Part shown: positions 1 through 7,961 of the stretch, one piece after another
Numbering within the stretch: position 1 is the stretch's first letter
How the letters are laid out: each line of letters begins with the position of its first letter
NCBI GenBank assembly: GCA_964346145.1
Contig: CAYFTL010000002.1
Span: 1-64,000 of the forward strand
Direction: 5' to 3'
DNA from: CAYFTL01 sp964346145
GTDB lineage: Bacteria > Bacillota > Clostridia > Christensenellales > Aristaeellaceae
Length of the DNA stretch: 64,000 bases
The notes under the pieces: model-generated
What the model saw: the letters and a program-made list of their open reading frames with translations, nothing else
What the model was told of the DNA's origin: nothing
The model's database searches: none
Position numbers and translations under genes: made by a program

Positions 1-23
1 CAAGGCACAAATTGAGCCATTTA

Positions 24-788
24 TTAGCAACGCAAAGGAGGAGTCCGCGAGCATAGGTTGTACAACTTGGTCAATCCGCTTAGGGGAGTTAAGTCGCTGA
101 CTTTAGTTTGGGCCATAGCAAGGTCGACAAGATACGGTAAGCGCTCTATGCCGGTCAAGTCCGAGGCATTTGTATAACCGATGTCGAGGTAGTATATTTT
201 ATCCAATTCGCTTTGGGTTACCGTATCGGTAGTTTGCTTATTTAGTTTGTTGGCAATAGTTTGGGCAACGATTGGATCGGGGAAGATGCTTTCGATGGTT
301 TCCCCATTTTCATTTTCCAACAGCGCTTCGTCCATCAACAAATCCAGCGCCTCTTCCACTTCTTCGGTAGGCTCGATTGTCTCAATGGGTTCTTCTGCAG
401 GAATTTCGGTTTCGACTGGTTGCTCCGTAGAAATTTCGCTTTCGGCAGGCTGCTCTGTGGGAATTTCGCTTTCGGCTGGTTCTTCTATAGGTGCTTCGGT
501 TTCGACAGGCTCTTCAACAGGTGCCTCGGTTTCCTCTGGGAGACTGCTTTCTTCGGGTAAACCGGTAGGCGCCGGTTCATCGGTTGGTACCGGGGCCGGC
601 TCTTCGCTGGGTTCGGTTGATTCTGCAGGTGTGGGAGCGCTGGTGGGTTCCTCTACAGGTGCTTCGGTGTGTGCTTCAGCCTCCAAAGCTTCAGCGTACG
701 CATAGCGTTGGGTAAAGCCTGGCCCTAACGCTACGATGGCCAACAAAAGGGCCAATGCAATGGAAAGTATTTTGTTGGAATGTTTCAT
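24..788 (-). CDS. Secreted leucine-rich-repeat surface protein, C-terminus cut off
   Basis: The N-terminus is a signal peptide: a basic start, a hydrophobic stretch at about residues 8-26 and an Ala-rich cleavage region. Residues 40-140 are a low-complexity Pro/Glu/Thr region built from degenerate 10-12-residue units of the EEPVETE type, as in wall-spanning stalks. The C-terminal 60 residues begin an internalin-like leucine-rich repeat (motif VSDLTPLSGLTKL). The reading frame then runs into an unrelated tail ending in RTPPLRC and a stop at 24-26. None of the three frames continues the repeat pattern, so the protein is truncated, frameshifted or misassembled near the window edge. It starts at ATG 788 behind AAAGGAGGA. 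It probably acts in surface display or adhesion; no sorting signal is present in the visible part. Confidence 0.6.
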   Translation of the reverse strand: MKHSNKILSIALALLLAIVALGPGFTQRYAYAEALEAEAHTEAPVEEPTSAPTPAESTEPSEEPAPVPTDEPAPTGLPEESSLPEETEAPVEEPVETEAPIEEPAESEIPTEQPAESEISTEQPVETEIPAEEPIETIEPTEEVEEALDLLMDEALLENENGETIESIFPDPIVAQTIANKLNKQTTDTVTQSELDKIYYLDIGYTNASDLTGIERLPYLVDLAMAQTKVSDLTPLSGLTKLYNLCSRTPPLRC

Positions 789-812
789 GGGATCCTCCTT
801 TTGAAATAAAAA

Positions 813-878
813 CTATGTACAAACGCTTACCATACCGATACGGTTTGATTTTGGTGTCAAGAAAATTCTCTTTGACAT
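813..878 (-). CDS. Possible 21-residue small ORF upstream of the LRR gene
   Basis: An ATG at 878 follows GGGAGGAG with four-base spacing. It opens a short frame (MSKRIFLTPKSNRIGMV...) ending with TAG at 813-815, 25 bases before the start of the LRR surface-protein gene. The ribosome site is better than chance, but the peptide has no recognisable domain. It could be a leader peptide, the stub of a decayed gene, or coincidence. Confidence 0.3.
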   Translation of the reverse strand: MSKRIFLTPKSNRIGMVSVCT

Positions 879-1353
879 AAATCTCCTCCCTTATTTTGAC
901 ATTCTTTCTAACAGAAAATTATATTTTGAAAAGATTGAGAGTCTTGAGTGATAAACAGGAGTATTAAAGAATAATATACTTAAATATAATAATACCATGT
1001 AAAAAAATTATATATACATGTTTTTTATTAAAGTTGATAAAATTTAGGTTAGATCTGTTGCGAATTATGTTCGTGTTTTGGATTGTGATGCGGTGGAAAC
1101 ATATTTTGAATAATTTGGTAGTTTATTATAGGGGATTCTTGTTTTGGACAAACTTATTGTATTATTCTAAAAGTCATGATGTTTTTTGCTGGTGGATTAG
1201 GTATAATTGTATCTGATAGCCTATTGAGGAAGTGTGAGCAGGCATCATGGGAAGGGTTATTTTACGCCATGATTTATCTTCGAGCAAAGAGGGATGAAAA
1301 ATCCGGGATTTAGCAGGGAGAAGGTTGCTGTGCGTTGAATAGTAGAAGTAGGA
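879..1353. other. AT-rich intergenic stretch
   Basis: About 475 bases, distinctly more AT-rich than the rest of the window. Short frames exist in it (one at 1034-1216 plus), but they lack ribosome sites, have AT-driven composition and match nothing I recognise. I see no RNA structure or mobile-element ends. A TATAAT at 1354-1359, about 33 bases before the first gene of the decarboxylase operon, is a possible -10 box without a convincing -35. Confidence 0.5.
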
Positions 1354-1391
1354 TATAATTCGAGTGACTTTGTAAATGGAGGGATCGGACG

Positions 1392-2879
1392 ATGAGTGTG
1401 GAACGCGATTTGCAGCTCGTTCATGAGCGCAAACAAGCAATGCTGGCCGGCAACCCGGACAACATTGCCAAACAAAAAGCCGATGGCAAGCTAACGGCGC
1501 GCGAACGCATCGGTTTGCTGTTGGACGAGGCCAGCTTTGTGGAGCTGGACGTTCTTGCTGAAGGTGCGGGCGTTGTCACCGGTTACGGACTGGTGGAAGG
1601 GCGCCCGGTTTATGTGTATGCCCAAGACTTTACCGAGCACGCGGGCGCTGTGGGCAAAGCCCATGCGCGCAAAGTGATCAAGGTTATGGATTTGGCTGAA
1701 AAAACCGGCGCGCCGGTCGTTGCGCTGTGTGATTCGGCGGGGGCCAATTTGAACGACGGCGTGCATGCGGTAAACGCGTATGCGGAAATTATGGCGCACA
1801 GCGCAAAGCTGTCGGGCGTGGTTCCCCAAATCGCCTTGATTTTAGGGCCGTGCGCCGGCGGTGCAGCGATGAGCGCGGCGCTGAGTGATCTGGTCATTAC
1901 CAGCAAAAACGGGCAGCTGTTTGTCAACGGTCCGCAGCTGGTGTCTGCAGCCACGGGCAAGCAGGTGACGGGAGAGCAAATTGGCGGGGCGCAGGCCCAG
2001 GGCGAGTCGGGCATTGCCCAGCTGGCTGCCGACACCGACCAGGAAGCGCTGGCGTTGGCGCGCAAGCTGCTGATGATTTTGCCGCTGAACAACTTGGAAG
2101 GTTCGGTTGTGGATTTCACCACGAACGACGATATGAACCGGGTGATTCCCGCGCTGAACGCCGTTGATACGGTTGGCGATGTGAAACCGATCTTGTCGTC
2201 GATTTGCGATGGACAAAATTTTGTGGAACTTTCTCAGCAACACGCGCCTGAGATGGTGACCGGACTGGGCTTGATCGGCGGGCGCACGGTGGGCATCGTG
2301 GCCACCCAACCCAGCGAGGACGAAGGACGTTTGACCGTGGCTGGAAGCAAGAAAGCCAGCCGATTGGTAAACTTCTGCGATTGCTTCAACATTCCGGTGA
2401 TCACCGTGGTGAACACCCAGGGAATTAAGCTCAGCGGCCACTGCAGCCAGGGCAAGTTGGCCAGCGCTACCGCTCAGCTGATGTACAGCTATGCCCAGGC
2501 TACCACCGCCAAGATTGCGCTGGTATCAGGCAATGCCATCGGTATGGGCTATGCGGCGCTGGCCTCCCGCGCGGTGAGCGACATGGTTTATGCATGGCCG
2601 GGTGCGGTGATTTCGCCCATGGGCACTGCTGCGGCGGTACAGATTTTGTATGAAGACCAACTGGCAAAGGCCCAGGATCCGATCGGCGAACGCGCCAAGT
2701 TGGAAGAAAAATATCAGAGCGAAGTGGCAGACGGTTTGAACGCTGCCGCCCAGGGCTATGTGGATGACGTGATTGAGCCTGCCGCCACCCGGCAGATGCT
2801 GGCGGCCGCCCTTGTGATGTTGGAATCCAAACGCGAAACCGGAGTACCCAAGAAACACGGAAATATGCCGTTGCTTTAA
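1392..2879 (+). CDS. mmdA: Acyl-CoA carboxyltransferase subunit (methylmalonyl-CoA decarboxylase alpha / transcarboxylase 12S type)
   Basis: A crotonase-fold carboxyltransferase of 495 residues, the usual size for MmdA, PccB and 12S proteins. The family moves the carboxylate between an acyl-CoA (methylmalonyl-, propionyl- or malonyl-CoA) and protein-bound biotin. Diagnostic stretches are GKLTARERIGLLLD near residue 33, the glycine-rich GPCAGGAAMSAAL near 152, a second half with IPVITVVNTQG, and the C-terminal KKHGNMPLL typical of decarboxylase alpha subunits. It starts at ATG 1392 behind GGAGGG. It is the first gene of a five-gene operon with OadG-like, biotin-carrier, beta and 5S-like genes, so a membrane-associated decarboxylase/transcarboxylase is more likely than an ATP-dependent carboxylase; no biotin carboxylase is present. 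Substrate is inferred: glutaconyl-CoA is less likely by length. Confidence 0.85.
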   Translation: MSVERDLQLVHERKQAMLAGNPDNIAKQKADGKLTARERIGLLLDEASFVELDVLAEGAGVVTGYGLVEGRPVYVYAQDFTEHAGAVGKAHARKVIKVMDLAEKTGAPVVALCDSAGANLNDGVHAVNAYAEIMAHSAKLSGVVPQIALILGPCAGGAAMSAALSDLVITSKNGQLFVNGPQLVSAATGKQVTGEQIGGAQAQGESGIAQLAADTDQEALALARKLLMILPLNNLEGSVVDFTTNDDMNRVIPALNAVDTVGDVKPILSSICDGQNFVELSQQHAPEMVTGLGLIGGRTVGIVATQPSEDEGRLTVAGSKKASRLVNFCDCFNIPVITVVNTQGIKLSGHCSQGKLASATAQLMYSYAQATTAKIALVSGNAIGMGYAALASRAVSDMVYAWPGAVISPMGTAAAVQILYEDQLAKAQDPIGERAKLEEKYQSEVADGLNAAAQGYVDDVIEPAATRQMLAAALVMLESKRETGVPKKHGNMPLL

Positions 2880-2918
2880 GATGCACAGCAAAAAAGCCGT
2901 GAAAGGAGGCCAATATTT

Positions 2919-3275
2919 ATGCAAGGCATTGTAGAAAAACTGATAGGCAGCGGACTGGTAACGCTGATCGGCATGGGTGTCGTATTTTTAGGGTTGATCT
3001 TGCTTATCATCGTCTTGATTATGCAAGGGAAGATTGTAAAGATGATCGGCGGCAAACCCAAGCGACCTCAGCGTCAACCCCAAGCGCAGGCAGCGCAACC
3101 GGTTTCGCCCGTAGTTGTGCAGGACGATAGGCAAAACCAACAGCTGGTTGCCGTTATTGCGGCAGCGCTGGCGGCTTATGAAGGGGATACCGGGAAGAAA
3201 CTGGTGATCCGCTCGGTACGCCGCAAGGGTGGATGGGCCGAGACCGCCCGCCAAGAACAGGTTTACGGACGCTAG
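2919..3275 (+). CDS. oadG: OadG/MmdD-family small membrane subunit of the decarboxylase
   Basis: 118 residues. One membrane helix (about residues 12-34) is followed by a basic Pro/Gln-rich linker and a C-terminal region with AAALAAYEGDTGKKLVIRS, the pattern seen in OadG/MmdD gamma-delta subunits. In known enzymes this subunit holds the soluble carboxyltransferase and the biotin carrier to the membrane beta subunit and binds Zn through its tail. It starts at ATG 2919 behind AAAGGAGG and lies 39 bases after the carboxyltransferase gene, before the biotin-carrier gene. Assignment rests on topology, composition and position, since the family is weakly conserved. Confidence 0.75.
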   Translation: MQGIVEKLIGSGLVTLIGMGVVFLGLILLIIVLIMQGKIVKMIGGKPKRPQRQPQAQAAQPVSPVVVQDDRQNQQLVAVIAAALAAYEGDTGKKLVIRSVRRKGGWAETARQEQVYGR

Positions 3276-3338
3276 ATTATATTTTTGAGAATATTTTATT
3301 GCAGTGTGCAATTTTTAAATTAAGAGGAGGATTTTCTC

Positions 3339-3743
3339 ATGCGTAAATTCAATATTGTGGTCAACGGAACCGCTTACGAAGTAGAAGTTGAAGAAGTGGC
3401 CGCCGGCACATCTTTTGCCGCGCCTGCTGCTGCCCCTGTAGCTGCGGCGCCTGTTCCCGCTCCCGTAGCGGCACCCGCTGCCGCGGCTCCTGCGCCGGCC
3501 CCAGCACCTGCTGCCGCTGCTCCCGCCGGAGCTGAAACGGTGAGTGCGCCCATGCCCGGAAATATTCTGGATGTAAAAGTCAGCGCTGGACAAGCCGTTA
3601 AGAAGGGCGATGTGCTACTGATTCTGGAAGCTATGAAAATGGAAAACGAAATCATGGCGCCTCGCGACGGCGTGGTTGCGACTGTAATGACCAGCAAGGG
3701 TTCTGCGGTTAACTCAGGAGATGCGTTGGTTGCTCTGCAATAA
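3339..3743 (+). CDS. Biotin carboxyl carrier protein (biotinyl domain)
   Basis: 134 residues. A short N-terminal strand segment (RKFNIVVNGTAYEVEVEE) is followed by a flexible Ala/Pro linker (about residues 25-66) and a complete biotinyl domain with the EAMKMEN motif, whose central Lys (near residue 103) carries biotin. The domain swings carboxylate between the carboxyltransferases and the Na+-pump beta subunit. The gene starts at ATG 3339 behind AGAGGAGG. It is the only biotin carrier in the operon although two different carboxyltransferase subunits are encoded, so the carrier probably serves both. Confidence 0.9.
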   Translation: MRKFNIVVNGTAYEVEVEEVAAGTSFAAPAAAPVAAAPVPAPVAAPAAAAPAPAPAPAAAAPAGAETVSAPMPGNILDVKVSAGQAVKKGDVLLILEAMKMENEIMAPRDGVVATVMTSKGSAVNSGDALVALQ

Positions 3744-3803
3744 GTAAGCTAAGTTAAGTAGGCTTATCGCAATCGACAGGATCCTGTAGGAGGGACGGTA
3801 CTT

Positions 3804-5201
3804 ATGAATGAACTGAAGCCGGCCAAAGGCCTGTTGGCCTTTGTGCTGATACTGATGTGCTTGCTTCCGCTTTCCGGATTTGCCCAAGGCGAAGCGGCGG
3901 AAGATGTAGCGCCGGTCGGGCAGCAGGAAGAGTCCGCTCGGATAACGGACCTGAAAGATCTTAACCCGGTGCAGGCTTTGGAAAAGCTGGTAAAAGGAAC
4001 CGGGATCGCCCAGGGAACCTGGGAAGAATATGTGATGATTGCCGTAGCCTGTGTGCTGCTTTACCTGGCGATTGTCAAGGAATTTGAACCGTTGTTGCTA
4101 TTGCCCATCGCCTTTGGCATGCTGTTGGCCAACTTGCCGTTGGCCGGAATGATGTCGGCGCCTTCGTTTAAAGAGTTTGCCGATCACAGCCAGGCGCTGA
4201 ACCTAGCCCAGGTCACCAACTCACCGATTCTGTTGGCGATGAACGAGGCTGGGCAGCAGGTATATAGAGTGCAAGAATCCAATGGCGGCATTTTGTATTA
4301 CCTGTATCAAGGCGTTAAGCTGGGTATATTCCCGCCTCTGATCTTTATGGGCGTGGGCGCAATGTCCGACTTTGGACCGCTGATTGCCAACCCCAAAAGT
4401 TTGCTGATGGGCGCGGGCGCTCAGTTTGGAATTTTCTTTGCGTTTACCGTGGCCACCCTTATGGGATTCACGCCGCAGGAAGCCGGATCTATAGGCATTA
4501 TCGGCGGAGCTGACGGCCCTACCGCCATATTCCTGACGACCCGGTTGGCACCACACTTGCTGGGAGCTATTGCGGTGGCGGCTTATTCCTACATGGCGTT
4601 GGTTCCCGTGATTCAGCCGCCCATTATGCGGTTGCTGACCACCAAGAAGGAGCGCAGCATTGTCATGGAACAGCTGCGTCCGGTATCCAAAAAAGAAACC
4701 ATATTGTTCCCGATCATCGTAACGATTTTGGTTTCGCTGTTGCTGCCCGATGCGGCTCCGTTGGTGGGCATGCTGATGTTTGGCAACCTGATGAAGGTAA
4801 CCGGCGTGGTGGACCGCCTGTTTAAGACCGCGCAAAACGAGCTGATGAACATCGTAACCATATTCCTGGGCATTACGGTGGGTGCTACGGCCAACGGGCA
4901 GACCTTTTTGCAGCTAGGTACGTTAAAGATTGTGGTAATTGGCGTGGTGGCGTTTGCATTCGGTACTGCCGGTGGGGTTATCGTAGCCAAGATCATGAAT
5001 AAGATTAGCGGCGGCAAGATCAACCCGCTCATCGGCTCGGCCGGTGTTTCGGCTGTGCCTATGGCTGCCCGGGTGTCTCAGATTGTGGTGCAAGAAGAAA
5101 ACCCCGGCAACTTCCTGCTGATGCACGCCATGGGCCCCAACGTGGCCGGCATTACCGGCTCTGCCATAGCGGCAGGCATCTTCCTGTCTATGTTTGGCTG
5201 A
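3804..5201 (+). CDS. oadB: Sodium-pump decarboxylase beta subunit (OadB/MmdB/GcdB)
   Basis: An integral membrane protein of 465 residues that decarboxylates carboxybiotin and uses the free energy to export Na+. The signature IGGADGPTAIF (near residue 232) contains the Asp essential in the Klebsiella enzyme. Two other family blocks are present, LGITVGATANGQTFL and LLMHAMGPNVAGITGSAIAAG. About ten hydrophobic segments are visible. The N-terminus is longer than in classical OadB: a signal-like hydrophobic helix (residues 8-27) and an acidic/polar stretch of about 45 residues precede the conserved region. It starts at ATG 3804 behind AGGAGGG. It sits between the biotin carrier and the 5S-like gene. 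Confidence 0.9.
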   Translation: MNELKPAKGLLAFVLILMCLLPLSGFAQGEAAEDVAPVGQQEESARITDLKDLNPVQALEKLVKGTGIAQGTWEEYVMIAVACVLLYLAIVKEFEPLLLLPIAFGMLLANLPLAGMMSAPSFKEFADHSQALNLAQVTNSPILLAMNEAGQQVYRVQESNGGILYYLYQGVKLGIFPPLIFMGVGAMSDFGPLIANPKSLLMGAGAQFGIFFAFTVATLMGFTPQEAGSIGIIGGADGPTAIFLTTRLAPHLLGAIAVAAYSYMALVPVIQPPIMRLLTTKKERSIVMEQLRPVSKKETILFPIIVTILVSLLLPDAAPLVGMLMFGNLMKVTGVVDRLFKTAQNELMNIVTIFLGITVGATANGQTFLQLGTLKIVVIGVVAFAFGTAGGVIVAKIMNKISGGKINPLIGSAGVSAVPMAARVSQIVVQEENPGNFLLMHAMGPNVAGITGSAIAAGIFLSMFG

Positions 5202-5219
5202 TAAGTGCCGATTGAATAG

Positions 5220-5239
5220 GTTTGCCTGAGCGGGCAAAC
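5220..5239 (+). other. Intercistronic hairpin in the decarboxylase operon
   Basis: GTTTGCC and GGCAAAC are separated by a 6-base loop between the beta-subunit and 5S-like genes. There is no T-tract, so it is not a clear terminator; it may stabilise or process the mRNA. Confidence 0.4.
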
Positions 5240-5274
5240 GGTTAGAAAATATCCTGTAAGGAGGAGAGAATCAA

Positions 5275-6672
5275 ATGGCCCAAGTAAAAATTACCGATAC
5301 CATTTTGCGCGACGCGCACCAATCTCAGGCGGCCACGCGCATGCGTACCGACGAGATGTTGCCGGTCTGCGATAAATTGGATAAAGTTGGCTACTTTTCC
5401 CTCGAGTGTTGGGGAGGAGCTACCTTTGACTCTTGCCTGCGCTTTTTGAATGAAGATCCGTGGGAGCGCCTGCGCAAGCTGCGCAAAGCCCTGCCCAACA
5501 CCAAGCTGCAAATGCTGCTGCGCGGCCAAAACTTGTTGGGATACAAGCATTATGCCGACGACGTGGTGGACGAGTTTGTTAAAAAGTCGATCGAAAACGG
5601 AATTGACATCATCCGCATTTTTGATGCGCTGAACGATACCCGCAACATGAAGACCGCCATCGATGCTACCCGCAAGTATGGCGGCATCGCTGAAGTGGCC
5701 ATCAGCTACACCACCAGTCCGGTGCACACCGAGCAATACTTTGTGGATTTGAGCGTGGAGCTGGAGAAGATGGGCGCCGATATCATTTGCATTAAGGATA
5801 TGGCCAACCTGCTGTTGCCCTATGCGGCGTACAGCTTGATTAAAAAGATGAAGGCTGCGGTTAAGGTGCCTATCGTCATGCACACCCATAATACCTCGGG
5901 TACCGGCGATATGACGCTGCTCAAAGCGGTGGAAGCCGGGGTGGACATTGTGGACACGGCGCTGTCGCCTTTGGGCAACGGAACGGCCCAGCCGGCAACC
6001 GAGCCGTTGGTGGCGACGCTGCAGGGAACCGAGTACGATACCGGGTTGGATTTGGAGCTGCTCAGCGAGATAGCGGTTCACTTCCGGGGCGTGGCCGAAA
6101 GGCTCAAAAAGGATGGCTTTTTGGATCCTAAGGTGTTGTCGGTGGACATCAACACTTTGCTGTACCAGGTGCCCGGCGGCATGCTGTCCAACCTGATCAA
6201 CCAGCTGAAACAGGCCAACGCTTCCGATAAGCTGCAACAGGTGCTGGAAGAAGTGCCGCGCGTGCGCGCTGACTTCGGCTATCCGCCGTTGGTTACCCCA
6301 ACCAGCCAGATCGTTGGTACCCAGGCCGTTATGAACGTGCTGACCGGTGAGCGCTACAAGATGAACCCCAAGGAGTCCCAGGCGCTGCTGCGCGGTGAAT
6401 ATGGACGTTTGCCCGGTGAGGTCAACCCAGAGGTTCGCAAAAAGGTTATAGGCGATGCTGAGGTAATCACGGTGCGCCCGGCCGATTTGCTCAAGCCCGA
6501 ACTGGAAAGCTACCGCAAAGAGATTGGCCAGTACATTCAGCAGGACGAGGACGTGCTCAGCTATGCGCTGTTCCCCCAGGTGGCCACCAAGTTTTTTGAA
6601 TACCGCCAGGCTGAGAGCTTGAAGCTGGACAATTCCGTAAGGGATAAAGAGAACAATGTGATGCCCATCTAA
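5275..6672 (+). CDS. oadA: Oxaloacetate decarboxylase alpha / transcarboxylase 5S-type carboxyltransferase
   Basis: 465 residues forming a pyruvate/oxaloacetate carboxyltransferase: an HMGL-like TIM barrel plus the PYC/OADA domain. It transfers carboxylate between oxaloacetate/pyruvate and biotin. Visible signatures are TDTILRDAHQS at residue 7 (metal-binding Asp), LECWGGATFD, RIFDALND, IKDMANLL with the Lys that the family carbamylates, and MHTHNTSG with the metal His pair. It ends without a biotinyl domain, so it relies on the separate carrier upstream. It starts at ATG 5275 behind AAGGAGG. As the last gene of the operon it pairs a 5S-type with a 12S-type subunit, giving either an Na+-pumping oxaloacetate decarboxylase or a methylmalonyl-CoA:pyruvate transcarboxylase. 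Confidence 0.9.
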   Translation: MAQVKITDTILRDAHQSQAATRMRTDEMLPVCDKLDKVGYFSLECWGGATFDSCLRFLNEDPWERLRKLRKALPNTKLQMLLRGQNLLGYKHYADDVVDEFVKKSIENGIDIIRIFDALNDTRNMKTAIDATRKYGGIAEVAISYTTSPVHTEQYFVDLSVELEKMGADIICIKDMANLLLPYAAYSLIKKMKAAVKVPIVMHTHNTSGTGDMTLLKAVEAGVDIVDTALSPLGNGTAQPATEPLVATLQGTEYDTGLDLELLSEIAVHFRGVAERLKKDGFLDPKVLSVDINTLLYQVPGGMLSNLINQLKQANASDKLQQVLEEVPRVRADFGYPPLVTPTSQIVGTQAVMNVLTGERYKMNPKESQALLRGEYGRLPGEVNPEVRKKVIGDAEVITVRPADLLKPELESYRKEIGQYIQQDEDVLSYALFPQVATKFFEYRQAESLKLDNSVRDKENNVMPI

Positions 6673-6680
6673 GGGCGGCA

Positions 6681-6720
6681 AATGGCAAGACAAATAAAAG
6701 TTTGTCTTGCCATTTTTTTT
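6681..6720 (+). terminator. Intrinsic terminator of the decarboxylase operon
   Basis: A perfect 14-bp stem (AATGGCAAGACAAA / TTTGTCTTGCCATT), a 6-base loop and a run of eight T, 8 bases after the last stop codon of the operon. Confidence 0.95.
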
Positions 6721-7051
6721 GATGGCATTTTTGCATTTTGACTGATGCGCAAACCTTATGAAGAAAACACCGAAAGGGACGATTGTTGTAGCGAGGGGAG
6801 ATAAGAAACAAAAGCCTGAACGGGCGAGATGTTTTAGGCGGGAAATGGCTGTATACTAAATATGAAAAGGATAAAATCATATGCGCTTGTTGTTTATAAA
6901 GAGCTCGGATGGGAGGTATTGGCTATCAAACAAAACCGCTTGATAACGATCGAATGCTGTGGGTCAAACTGAGCCATGTGATATTTTGGAAGCTATGTGG
7001 TGGTAATTTATGGATAAGGCCCTATGTTTGTCAAGCGCAAAAGTGCAAAAG
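6721..7051. other. Intergenic region without a supported gene
   Basis: About 330 bases. A 34-codon frame begins at ATG 6760, but it has no ribosome site and no recognisable content. Nothing else is visible before the promoter of the next gene. Confidence 0.5.
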
Positions 7052-7080
7052 TTGTATAATAGGCTGATTTCTGCTATAAT
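7052..7080 (+). promoter_or_regulatory. Putative promoter of the zinc-motif membrane protein gene
   Basis: TTGTAT, 17 bases, then a perfect TATAAT. The -35 matches only TTG, and a second TATAAT lies at 7055-7060. The start codon is 33 bases downstream of the -10 box. Confidence 0.45.
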
Positions 7081-7112
7081 TGTTACAAATTTCCCGGCAT
7101 AAGGAGCGGTGC

Positions 7113-7775
7113 ATGTTGAGTCTTTCCAACCTATTAAAGCGCATTCTCCCCGGGCGCAAGGCGTCGGGGAAGGCCGGCGACACTCAAACGACGCTTATGT
7201 CTGACCGAGCGAGGCACGAACGCATCGGGCTTGGACAAGGATCGCGCTATACACAAAATCTCAAAAAGCCGCGGCGGTTTTATGTGTCCGACGCTGCCGG
7301 AAAGACGATACTGCAGATCGTGCTGCTGATCGTGTTGCCTCCGGTGGGTTTATTGTGGCTGTGGCGGCGCACAAGCTATCCGCGTCGGGGCCAATTCATA
7401 CTCTCCATTCTGGCGCTGTGTTCCATGACGGTGATGTTTACGCTGTATTTTAATGCAAGTGTGCCGGATCCGATTGCGCCGGTGCCCCAGGCTGCCAACG
7501 TCTTAAGCGCTTCCGAACCCACGCCTGAGCCTACCCCCGAGCCCCCTCCCACAACTCAGCAGCCCACGCCCGAACCCGATCCGACCCAGGAACCCGAGCC
7601 GGTGTACGTGTATGCGGTGAGAACCAACGCCACTCAATATCATGCGGGCAAAAAGTGTGGAAAGCAAACCAACCGCAGAAAGCTTTTGCTGGAGGACGCG
7701 TTGGCCGAAGGGCTGGAGCCTTGCCCCAAATGTAACCCGCCTCTGCCCGGAGCCCAAGCACAAACCGACGGATAA
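7113..7775 (+). CDS. Membrane protein with C-terminal Cys/His motif, function unknown
   Basis: About 220 residues from ATG 7113, chosen because AAGGAG lies 6 bases upstream; a longer frame from TTG 7080 would skip this site. The N-terminal 60 residues are polar and basic. Two hydrophobic segments (about residues 66-83 and 93-112) are followed by a Pro/Thr/Glu spacer and a C-terminal module beginning VYVYAVRTNATQYHAGKKCG and ending LEPCPKCNPP. Tyr-His...Cys...CPKC resembles the short metal-binding tail found on many Firmicutes secreted or nuclease-like proteins (Y-H-x-x-x-C...C-x-x-C). I do not recognise a function. Topology suggests that the tail is outside the membrane. Confidence 0.65.
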   Translation: MLSLSNLLKRILPGRKASGKAGDTQTTLMSDRARHERIGLGQGSRYTQNLKKPRRFYVSDAAGKTILQIVLLIVLPPVGLLWLWRRTSYPRRGQFILSILALCSMTVMFTLYFNASVPDPIAPVPQAANVLSASEPTPEPTPEPPPTTQQPTPEPDPTQEPEPVYVYAVRTNATQYHAGKKCGKQTNRRKLLLEDALAEGLEPCPKCNPPLPGAQAQTDG

Positions 7776-7837
7776 GCTTCACTTTTGGGCTTTTATGCAT
7801 CGTTTCAGCAAAAATCTTGTAACAAATGTGGTTTTGC

Positions 7838-7866
7838 TTGACGTGTTTTGTAATAATGTATAAAAT
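7838..7866 (+). promoter_or_regulatory. Promoter of the zinc-ribbon/peptidoglycan-binding gene
   Basis: TTGACG, 17 bases, TAAAAT. The segment TTTGCTTGA around the -35 is shared with the promoters at 12981 and 14509, which drive two other peptidoglycan-binding proteins. Confidence 0.7.
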
Positions 7867-7961
7867 CAAGATGTATGTTTATGTACGAATATGTGCGTGG
7901 CTATACAGTCGTTGATTGAAATGCGGCGCCGCATCGCGGTACCCTTATGAGGAGGCTTTTT

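Noticed and set aside
261..705. Ser/Gly-rich and Phe/Gly-rich frames opposite the surface-protein gene
   Set aside because: They are shadows of the Pro/Glu/Thr repeat region read on the other strand, with no ribosome site or recognisable domain.
1034..1216. 60-codon frame in the AT-rich spacer
   Set aside because: No ribosome site and AT-driven composition; not supported as a gene.
5242..6693. 483-codon frame opposite oadA
   Set aside because: Shadow of the conserved oadA coding sequence; the conserved motifs are on the plus strand.
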